Assembly (NCBI GenBank): GCA_946482115.1
Contig: CAMLQP010000079.1
Coordinates: 1-11,024 of the forward strand
Source: an uncultured Comamonadaceae bacterium
GTDB taxonomy: Bacteria > Pseudomonadota > Gammaproteobacteria > Burkholderiales > Burkholderiaceae
Direction of reading: 5' to 3'
DNA: 11,024 bases
This document shows, one piece after another, positions 1-5,505 of the stretch. The notes under the pieces are model-generated. The model was given only the letters and a program-made list of their open reading frames with translations, did not search any database and was not told where the DNA came from. Position numbers and translations under genes: made by a program. The first letter of the stretch is position 1, and the number at the start of each line of letters is the position of its first letter.

Positions 1-414
1 CTGGGCATCTGCTACGGCCACCAGCTGCTGGCGCACGCGCTGGGCGGCGAGGTGGACTACCACCCGCAGGGTATCGAGCTCGGGACCATTCCGGTGCAGC
101 TCACCGCCGCCGCGTCGGACGACCCGCTGTTCGCCGACCTGCCGCCGAGCTTCAATGCCCAGTCGGCCCACCGCCAGAGCGTGCGCCGGCTGCCCGAGGG
201 GGCTGTCCTGCTGGCGGGCAACACCTTCGAGCCGCACCACGCCTTCCGCTTCGGCCGCAACGCCTGGGGCGTGCAGTTCCACCCCGAATTCAGCGCGGCC
301 GCCACCCAGGCCTATGTGCGCGCGACGGCGCCCGAGGTGCCGCCGCCGGTGGAGAACACCCCCGTGGCGGCCTCGGTCCTGCCACGCTTTGCCCGCATCG
401 TCTCTTCAGGCTGA
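1..414 (+). CDS. Class I glutamine amidotransferase, 3' fragment (5' end outside window)
   Basis: The reading frame is open from base 1 and gives the last 137 residues. The fragment begins inside the nucleophile elbow, GICYGHQ, with the catalytic cysteine at fragment residue 4. It also carries the matching FHPEF motif (bases 277-291), whose His and Glu complete the class I GATase Cys-His-Glu triad. The spacing fits stand-alone GMP-synthase-like amidotransferases that hydrolyse glutamine to ammonia or act on gamma-glutamyl compounds. No synthetase domain follows, because the frame stops about 40 residues after the HPE motif; the tail is Pro/Ala-rich. The next gene starts 5 nt downstream, so the two are probably cotranscribed. 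The acceptor substrate is unknown, and the N-terminal part is missing. The family call is strong; any more specific role is not supported. Confidence 0.88.
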   Translation: MGICYGHQLLAHALGGEVDYHPQGIELGTIPVQLTAAASDDPLFADLPPSFNAQSAHRQSVRRLPEGAVLLAGNTFEPHHAFRFGRNAWGVQFHPEFSAAATQAYVRATAPEVPPPVENTPVAASVLPRFARIVSSG

Positions 415-419
415 CCCGC

Positions 420-1211
420 ATGACGCCAGAGGCCATCCTGTCCCACCACGACCAGGGCACGCTCTGGCCGCAGGAGCGCCAGGTTCCCGCCGATCTGCCT
501 GCGGCGTACGAAACCGCCCGGCAGCTGCGCGCACTGCGCGAAGCCCGTGGCGAACGCGTGGTGGGCTACAAGGTCGGCTTCACCAACCGCACCATCTGGG
601 AACGCTACCAGGTCTTCGCGCCCATCTGGGGGCCGGTCTGGAACACCACCCTCACCCAGTGCGAGGGCCAGGGCACCGTGGACCTGACCGGCACGTCCCT
701 GCCGCGCATCGAACCCGAAATCGTTTTTGGCCTGAGCCGCACGCCGCCGGTCAACCCGAGTGCACAAGAGGTGTTTGGGTGCATCGAATGGATGGCCCCT
801 GGCTTCGAGGTGGTGCAGTCACACTGCGCGGACTGGAAGTTCTCGGCCCCGGAAACCGTGATCGATGGCGGCCTGCACGCGCGGCTGCTGGTCAGTCGGC
901 GCCGGGCCGTGCGCGAGCTCGCGCCCGATGCTGCCGCACTGGATGCCCTGCTCGCCCCGGCCCATCTGGAGCTGTTCCAGGGTGATGACGTCATCGACCG
1001 TGGCACGGGCTCCCATGTGCTGGACAGCCCCCTGCAGGCGCTGCGGCATTTCGTGTGGGCCTTCCAGGCCAGCGGCCGGGCCACCACGCTCCAGCCGGGC
1101 GACGTCGTGACCACGGGCACCTGGACCGATGCCTGGCCCGTGGCGCCCGGCCAGACCTGGCACCTGCGGTTCGACATCGGCATCGATCCGCTGCGGGTCA
1201 CGTTCAGGTAA
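420..1211 (+). CDS. 2-keto-4-pentenoate hydratase-like protein (MhpD type, FAH superfamily)
   Basis: This 263-aa protein has the usual length of MhpD/DmpE-type hydratases, which add water to 2-hydroxypenta-2,4-dienoates in meta-cleavage pathways. Seen in the sequence are GYKVGFT (residues 49-55), the metal-binding EPE (E98 and E100 in IEPEIVFGL) and a third acidic ligand candidate, E130 in PGFEVV. A C-terminal GDVVTTGTWT segment (227-236) resembles the GD-x-(V/I)-x-TG signature of the superfamily. The three acidic ligands of the divalent metal are therefore intact. The gene starts 5 nt after the amidotransferase stop, with only a weak AGG upstream, and converges on the TetR gene. The superfamily also contains hydrolases that split acylpyruvates, such as fumarylpyruvate or maleylpyruvate hydrolase, and decarboxylases. 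A C-C hydrolase role in the neighbouring maleate-forming pathway is thus possible but unproven. Confidence 0.85.
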   Translation: MTPEAILSHHDQGTLWPQERQVPADLPAAYETARQLRALREARGERVVGYKVGFTNRTIWERYQVFAPIWGPVWNTTLTQCEGQGTVDLTGTSLPRIEPEIVFGLSRTPPVNPSAQEVFGCIEWMAPGFEVVQSHCADWKFSAPETVIDGGLHARLLVSRRRAVRELAPDAAALDALLAPAHLELFQGDDVIDRGTGSHVLDSPLQALRHFVWAFQASGRATTLQPGDVVTTGTWTDAWPVAPGQTWHLRFDIGIDPLRVTFR

Positions 1212-1223
1212 CCCGACAGAGGT

Positions 1224-1244
1224 CACGGGCTCATCGTGCCCGTG
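1224..1244. terminator. Candidate bidirectional hairpin between convergent genes
   Basis: A perfect 7-bp inverted repeat (CACGGGC at 1224-1230, GCCCGTG at 1238-1244) with a 7-nt loop sits just after the hydratase stop and overlaps the last codons and stop of the convergent TetR gene. The position fits a shared terminator. There is no T-tract on either side, so intrinsic termination is uncertain, and a GC-rich genome yields such repeats by chance. Confidence 0.35.
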
Positions 1245-2046
1245 CTGCCGTGGGCCTGCGCCGGGGCGGCGGGGCCTCCTTCCGGTCCAGCCAGCCCGCG
1301 AAACCGTCGATCAGCAGCTGCAGGCCCGCCGGGAAGGCCGTGTCCGAGTCCAGCGACGCGAAAGCCTCGGCGATGAAATGCGCGCCCGCCAGCGTGTCCA
1401 GCGGATGGGTGGCGATCTGGCCGCGGATGTAGTGCTCGTGGTAGGCCGGCAGCTGCTTGCTCACCTCGGCATACGACGATGACATGACATAGAGTGACAG
1501 CAGGTGGTAGGCCAGGGCCGCCTGCTCCGCCGTGAAGCCCGCGCGGCGCAGCGTCTCGGCCGTGCGGTCCAGGTAGACCACCCCGAAATCCGTCTCGCCC
1601 GGGCTGACGCGCTGGAACAGCCGGAAGCGGTTGTGCGACATGGTGTAGCGCAGCACGCCACCGTATTCCAGGTTCAGGCGGAAGGTGTGGGTCGCGTCGA
1701 TGCGCAGGTCCTCCTGCCAGTCGCCCGTCAGCGCCGGCATGCGCGACGCGCGCTCGCGAAAGTAGCGGTTGACCACGCCGGAGATCAGGTCGTCGTGGCT
1801 GCCCACGTAGTAGTGGATCAGCGTCGGCGCCACGCCCAGGTCGCGGGCCAGGCCCACCATCGATATCTCGCCCAGCGGTTCGGTGCGCGCGAGTTCGGTG
1901 GCGCGCTCCAGGATCTGCTCGCGCGAGATCTGCGGCACAGCCTCGGCGCCCAGCGCGTCGCGGCGCGGCGGCCGTCCCCGGCGGCGTGGCGGCGCGGCAG
2001 CGACGACGGCTGCGGGGCGGGACGGCTTGGACTCGGCAGATGGCAT
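1231..2046 (-). CDS. TetR-family transcriptional regulator, divergent from the catabolic operon
   Basis: This 271-aa protein is longer than the usual 190-230 aa of the family. The N-terminal helix-turn-helix lies at about residues 40-85, with the recognition region ARDLGVAPTLIHYYV (67-81), which has the family's typical ...LIHYYVGSHDDL form. A helical ligand-binding and dimerisation domain follows (about 95-255). Two basic tails are unusual: RRRGRPPRR (21-29), which contains an AT-hook-like RGRP core, and an Arg/Pro-rich C-terminus after residue 258. The start is supported by an AGGG ribosome-binding site 8 nt upstream (AAGGGA, 2055-2060 on the minus strand). The gene is divergent from the alpha/beta hydrolase gene and shares a 75-bp AT-rich intergenic region with it, the classic arrangement for a local repressor released by a pathway substrate or CoA thioester. 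The ligand is not predictable from sequence. Confidence 0.9.
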   Translation of the reverse strand: MPSAESKPSRPAAVVAAAPPRRRGRPPRRDALGAEAVPQISREQILERATELARTEPLGEISMVGLARDLGVAPTLIHYYVGSHDDLISGVVNRYFRERASRMPALTGDWQEDLRIDATHTFRLNLEYGGVLRYTMSHNRFRLFQRVSPGETDFGVVYLDRTAETLRRAGFTAEQAALAYHLLSLYVMSSSYAEVSKQLPAYHEHYIRGQIATHPLDTLAGAHFIAEAFASLDSDTAFPAGLQLLIDGFAGWLDRKEAPPPRRRPTAARAR

Positions 2047-2060
2047 CAGGGTATTCCCTT

Positions 2061-2089
2061 ATTAAATTGTGATGCTCTCAATTGTTTAA
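2061..2089 (-). promoter_or_regulatory. Candidate sigma70 promoter for the TetR gene
   Basis: On the minus strand, TTAAAC (2084-2089) is followed after exactly 17 bp by TTTAAT (2061-2066), then the AAGGGA ribosome-binding site and the TetR ATG at 2046. The -35 box lies within the inverted repeat at 2076-2095, so a repressor bound there could block its own gene. This is a consensus-by-eye call. Confidence 0.4.
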
Positions 2090-2095
2090 TTGAGA
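2076..2095. promoter_or_regulatory. Candidate TetR operator: perfect 8-4-8 inverted repeat
   Basis: TCTCAATT (2076-2083) and AATTGAGA (2088-2095) are perfect reverse complements around a GTTT spacer. They sit centrally in the 75-bp space between the divergent TetR and alpha/beta hydrolase genes. The site is in the only clearly AT-rich stretch of the window (about 2053-2112). A 20-bp palindrome overlapping both candidate promoters is what is expected for autoregulation plus operon control by a TetR protein. Related half-site-like words nearby are AATTG at 2065-2069 and TAAATT at 2101-2106. Binding itself is inferred from position. Confidence 0.6.
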
Positions 2096-2106
2096 CTGTC
2101 TAAATT
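2078..2106 (+). promoter_or_regulatory. Weak candidate promoter for the catabolic operon
   Basis: TCAATT (2078-2083) and TAAATT (2101-2106) are 17 bp apart, upstream of the first operon gene at 2122. The -10-like box is reasonable; the -35-like box is poor. A transcription start near 2112 would leave only about 10 nt of leader and no Shine-Dalgarno sequence. Either the mRNA is nearly leaderless or translation starts further in (Met at 2188). The location inside the AT island and over the inverted repeat is the main support. Confidence 0.3.
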
Positions 2107-2121
2107 TTAAAGCCTCGCAGC

Positions 2122-3378
2122 ATGACACAGACTGGCAAAGACAAGGTTACCGCAGGACTGCGCGGGGCCGGCTGGGATCCGAAGCGCATGGACCGGCCCT
2201 ACCAGACGCGGCCCTTCAGCCTGCGCACGGCCGACCAGCAGCGCACGCTGGGCCTGCTGTACACCCAGACCGGGCACGAGAAGACCGTGGTGTGCCTGAT
2301 GCACCCGCGCGAGTTCAGCGGCACGCCCTATCTGGTGCCGGACATCCTGGACGCCGGCTGCGCCGCCTGGGTGCAGGCGCCCCGCAGCATCGGCAGCGAC
2401 CTGCGGCTGGAGCACGAACTGGCCCTGCTGGACGTGGCCGCCGGCATGGCGCACCTGCGCTCGCTGGGCTTCTCCCGCGTCGTGCTTCTCGGCAACTCGG
2501 GCGGCGCGGGGCTTTATGCCTTCTACACCCAGCAGTCGCTGCGCGCGCCCGAGCGGCGGCTGGCCCGCACGCCGTCCGGCCGCCCCGTGGCCCTGGCCGA
2601 AGCCGACATGCCGCCGCCGGACGACCTGGTGCTGGTCTCGCCCCACCCGGGCCAGGGCAAGCTGCTGATGGCCGGCATCGATCCCTCCGTGACCGACGAG
2701 TCCGACCCCTACGCCACCGACGCGTCGCTCGACCCCTTCGACCCCGCCAACGGCTTTGCCGCGCCGCCAGCCTCGTCGCGCTACGACGCCGGCTTCGTGG
2801 CCCGCTACCGCGCGGCGCAGCGCAGGCGCGTGGAGCGGCTCGATGCCCACGCCCACGAACTGCTGGCTAAAAAGGCCGAAGCGCGCCGCCGCATCAAGGA
2901 CGGCGACACCTCGGCCGACACCCGCCGCCGCGCAGCCCACACACCCATCTTCCAGATCTGGCGCACCGACGCCGACCTGCGCTGCTGGGACCTCGCCCTC
3001 GACCCGTCGGACCGCGCCGTGGGCGGGCTGTGGGGCCGCGATCCCTTCGCCTCCAACTGGGGCAGCGTGGGCTTCGCGCGCATCGTCACGCCCGAGTCGT
3101 GGCTGTCCACCTGGTCGGGCATCAGCTCGCAGGCCAGCTTCGAGCGCTGCGGGGCCGAGGTGACGCCGCCAACCCTGCTCATCGAATACACCGGCGACCA
3201 GGCAGCCTTCCCGTCCGACATGACCGCCATCTTCGACGGCCTGGGCAGCACCTTGAAGCGCCATGAGCATGTGCGCGGCAACCACCACGGGCAGGCGCTG
3301 GCCGAGGGCGAGGAATCCGGCCAGCTGGTGGCCGGCCGCCTGGTGCAGCAGTGGCTGCGCGAGGCACCGCGCGGCTGA
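2122..3378 (+). CDS. Large alpha/beta-hydrolase-fold protein, first gene of the operon
   Basis: This 418-aa protein has the nucleophile elbow GNSGG at residues 124-128 after a hydrophobic strand (RVVLLGNSGG), giving Ser126 as nucleophile. Acid and base candidates are Asp359 (EYTGDQ) and His388 or His389 (GNHHG), in the right order for the fold. It is longer than a minimal 270-300-aa hydrolase. The extra length is a charged Arg/Ala/Asp-rich insertion (about 190-275) that probably forms a cap over the active site. No signal peptide is visible, so it should act in the cytoplasm. The start is uncertain: ATG 2122 has no good ribosome-binding site, and Met23 (2188) is an alternative. As the first gene after the operator it may release the pathway acid from an ester or amide, or hydrolyse a ring-cleavage product. 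The substrate is not recognisable from the sequence. Confidence 0.78.
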   Translation: MTQTGKDKVTAGLRGAGWDPKRMDRPYQTRPFSLRTADQQRTLGLLYTQTGHEKTVVCLMHPREFSGTPYLVPDILDAGCAAWVQAPRSIGSDLRLEHELALLDVAAGMAHLRSLGFSRVVLLGNSGGAGLYAFYTQQSLRAPERRLARTPSGRPVALAEADMPPPDDLVLVSPHPGQGKLLMAGIDPSVTDESDPYATDASLDPFDPANGFAAPPASSRYDAGFVARYRAAQRRRVERLDAHAHELLAKKAEARRRIKDGDTSADTRRRAAHTPIFQIWRTDADLRCWDLALDPSDRAVGGLWGRDPFASNWGSVGFARIVTPESWLSTWSGISSQASFERCGAEVTPPTLLIEYTGDQAAFPSDMTAIFDGLGSTLKRHEHVRGNHHGQALAEGEESGQLVAGRLVQQWLREAPRG

Positions 3379-3384
3379 TCGACC

Positions 3385-4419
3385 ATGAACCGTCCGGCCA
3401 TGCCTCCAGAGACACCGCCCCTGCCCGCGATGCAACGCCGGATCGTGCTGGCGGCACGCCCTGCAGGGCTGCCCACGCCGGACCATTTCCGCCTGGAGCA
3501 GGCACCGGTGCCCGAGCCTGGCGAGGGCGAGGTGCTGATCCGGCACAGCCACCTGGGCCTGGCACCGGCCGCCCGCGTGCGCATGGGCGAGACCGCGTCG
3601 TATGCGCCACCCATGGCGCTGGGGGAGGTGGTGTTCGGGCAGGCCCTGGGCACCGTGGTCCGCAGCCGTCACGCGGACTTCCAGCCCGGCGACGAGGTCA
3701 CCTCGATGCACGGCGGCTGGCAGGAATATTCGATCGCGCAACCCGCCGCGCTCACCCGCGTGGACCCAGTGATCGCCCCGCCCACGGCCTGGCTGGGCAT
3801 GCTGGGCACCTCGGGCCTGACGGCCTATGTCGGCCTGCTGGACTTCGGCCGCCCCCGGCCCGGCGAGACCGTGGTCGTGAGCGCGGCCACTGGCGGCGTG
3901 GGCTCCGCCGCCGGCCAGATCGCCAGGATTCACGGCTGCCGCGTCGTGGGCATCGCCGGCGGGCCGCAGAAATGCCGCCACGCCGTGGAGGCACTGGGTT
4001 TCGACGCCTGCGTGGACCACCGCGCCCCCGACCTGCCACAGGCCCTGCGCGCCGCCTGCCCTGAGGGGGTGGACATCTGCTTCGAGAACGTGGGAGGCGC
4101 CGTGCGCGACGCGGTCTGGCCACTGATGCGCCAGAACGGCCGCATCGTCCTGTGCGGACTGGTCGCGGAATACAACCAGCCGCCACAGCCCGGCCCCGGC
4201 TGGTTCCAGATCCTCACCCAGCGCCTGAGCCTGCGCGGATTCATCCTGTCGGACCACCTCGACCGCAGACCGGATTTCCTGCGCGATGCAGGCCAGTGGG
4301 TGCAGGACGGACGGCTGCGTGCCACCGAATACCTCTACCAGGGCCTGGAGCAGGCCGTTCCCGCGTTCATCGCGATGCTGCAGGGCAGTCACCTGGGCAA
4401 GACCCTGGTCCGGCTCTGA
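3385..4419 (+). CDS. NADPH-dependent zinc-free MDR oxidoreductase (CurA/PTGR-like)
   Basis: This 344-aa protein matches the length and layout of the leukotriene B4 12-hydroxydehydrogenase / prostaglandin reductase / curcumin reductase group of medium-chain reductases. These enzymes reduce the C=C bond of alpha,beta-unsaturated ketones with NADPH. Seen are GTSGLTAYVGL (141-151), the nucleotide-binding AATGGVGS (167-174) and AGGPQKC (191-197), where Lys196 is placed to bind the NADPH 2'-phosphate. The cysteine cluster of zinc alcohol dehydrogenases is absent. The gene begins 6 nt after the alpha/beta hydrolase stop and has no clear ribosome-binding site. Met6 (3400) and Met16 (3430) are alternative starts, and family similarity seems to begin near Met16. 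It may reduce an unsaturated keto acid intermediate, but no step of the proposed pathway clearly demands it. Confidence 0.85.
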   Translation: MNRPAMPPETPPLPAMQRRIVLAARPAGLPTPDHFRLEQAPVPEPGEGEVLIRHSHLGLAPAARVRMGETASYAPPMALGEVVFGQALGTVVRSRHADFQPGDEVTSMHGGWQEYSIAQPAALTRVDPVIAPPTAWLGMLGTSGLTAYVGLLDFGRPRPGETVVVSAATGGVGSAAGQIARIHGCRVVGIAGGPQKCRHAVEALGFDACVDHRAPDLPQALRAACPEGVDICFENVGGAVRDAVWPLMRQNGRIVLCGLVAEYNQPPQPGPGWFQILTQRLSLRGFILSDHLDRRPDFLRDAGQWVQDGRLRATEYLYQGLEQAVPAFIAMLQGSHLGKTLVRL

Positions 4420-4493
4420 CCCGGCGCCGCACAGACGCCCACCTCCACGCCACTGCCTGATTCTTTCTCACCCGTTCCCGCCATGACCACGAC

Positions 4494-4500
4494 AAGGAGA
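4494..4500 (+). promoter_or_regulatory. Ribosome-binding site that sets the Bug-protein start
   Basis: AAGGAGA lies 6 nt before ATG 4507. An in-frame ATG at 4483 lies upstream of this site and would put eight extra residues before the signal peptide, so 4507 is preferred. Confidence 0.75.
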
Positions 4501-4506
4501 CATTCC

Positions 4507-5487
4507 ATGCAACGCCGCCACCTTCACGCCCTGACCCTGAGCGCCCTGGCCCTGGGCCTTGGCCCGCTCGCCTCCCACGCCCAGACCCCCGCCTGGCCGA
4601 GCAAACCCATCCGCCTGGTCGTACCCGCGCCACCCGGCTCGGCACCGGACGTCATTGCCCGCCTGGCCAGCGAAAAGATCGGCCGCGCGCTCGGGCAGAG
4701 CGTGGTGGTGGACAACCGGCCCGGCGCAGGCGGCATCATCACGATGAACCATGTGAAGGGCTCGGCGCCCGACGGCTACACCTTCGCCTTCGCCCAGGCG
4801 GCCGTGGTCACGGTGACGCCCTTCACCTACAAGGAAGCAACCTACGACATGGAGCGCGACTTCGACACCGTGGCGATCGTGGGACGCACGCCCATGATGT
4901 TGGTGGCGAACCTGAACAACCCGGCACGCACGCTGGCCGACGCGATCGCGCAGGCCAAGGCGAAGCCCGACCAGGTGTCCATCGGCAACCCCACGCGCAC
5001 CTCCATCCCGCACCTGGCGGCGGAAATGGTCGGCATGAAGGCGGGCGCGCGATTCCAGCAGGTCTCCTTCGGCAGCACGCCCCCGGGGATACAGGCCGTG
5101 ATCGCTGGCGACACCCAGTTCTATATCGACGGGGCCGGGGCCCTGCTTCCATTGGTCAAAAGCGGCAAGATGCGCGCCATCGCGGTAGCAGCCGACACGG
5201 TGCTGCCAGGACTCGAGGACTACCCGCTGGCCAGCAAGACCGTACCTGGCCTCAATGTTTTCGGCTGGTTCGCACTGTTCGCCCCCAAAGGTACGCCAGC
5301 GGCCATCGTGCAGCGCATGAACGCCGAGATCAGCCAAGCGCAGCAGCAGCCCGACATGATCGCGCGGTTCAGCGATTTCGGCACCTACCCCACGCCCGGC
5401 TCGGTGGCCGACGCAGCCCGATACGTGAAGGCTGAAAACGAACAGTTCGGCAGCGTCATCAAGTCGCTGGGCCTCAAGCCCGAGTAA
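4507..5487 (+). CDS. Bug/TctC-family periplasmic solute-binding protein
   Basis: This 326-aa protein is typical in length for Bug (Bordetella uptake gene) receptors. It has an N-terminal export signal: basic MQRR, a Leu/Ala-rich core, and probable cleavage after SHA at residue 25. The mature part opens with the family hallmark WPSKPIRLVVPAPPG, followed by a PGAGG segment (about 72-76) and a PDGYT motif. These proteins bind carboxylates, including aromatic acids, and pass them to TctAB-type tripartite transporters, or in some cases act as sensors. No TctA or TctB gene lies in the window, which is common for the expanded Bug families of betaproteobacteria. The 87-bp gap before it is the longest in the operon; no convincing promoter or hairpin was seen there. 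Its place just before the ligase suggests that it captures the pathway's aromatic acid. Confidence 0.93.
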   Translation: MQRRHLHALTLSALALGLGPLASHAQTPAWPSKPIRLVVPAPPGSAPDVIARLASEKIGRALGQSVVVDNRPGAGGIITMNHVKGSAPDGYTFAFAQAAVVTVTPFTYKEATYDMERDFDTVAIVGRTPMMLVANLNNPARTLADAIAQAKAKPDQVSIGNPTRTSIPHLAAEMVGMKAGARFQQVSFGSTPPGIQAVIAGDTQFYIDGAGALLPLVKSGKMRAIAVAADTVLPGLEDYPLASKTVPGLNVFGWFALFAPKGTPAAIVQRMNAEISQAQQQPDMIARFSDFGTYPTPGSVADAARYVKAENEQFGSVIKSLGLKPE

Positions 5488-5505
5488 GCCCCGGAGAACC
5501 CGCCC

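Noticed and set aside
2107..4392. Very long open frame (761 codons) on the minus strand opposite the alpha/beta hydrolase and MDR genes
   Set aside because: Its composition is Ala/Gly/His/Arg/Gln-rich with no recognisable motif. The + strand genes opposite it carry clear catalytic motifs, so it is a GC-rich antisense shadow.
4420..4506. 87-bp gap before the Bug gene as a possible internal promoter or terminator
   Set aside because: No plausible -35/-10 pair and no hairpin with a T-tract could be seen; only the AAGGAGA ribosome-binding site is supported.
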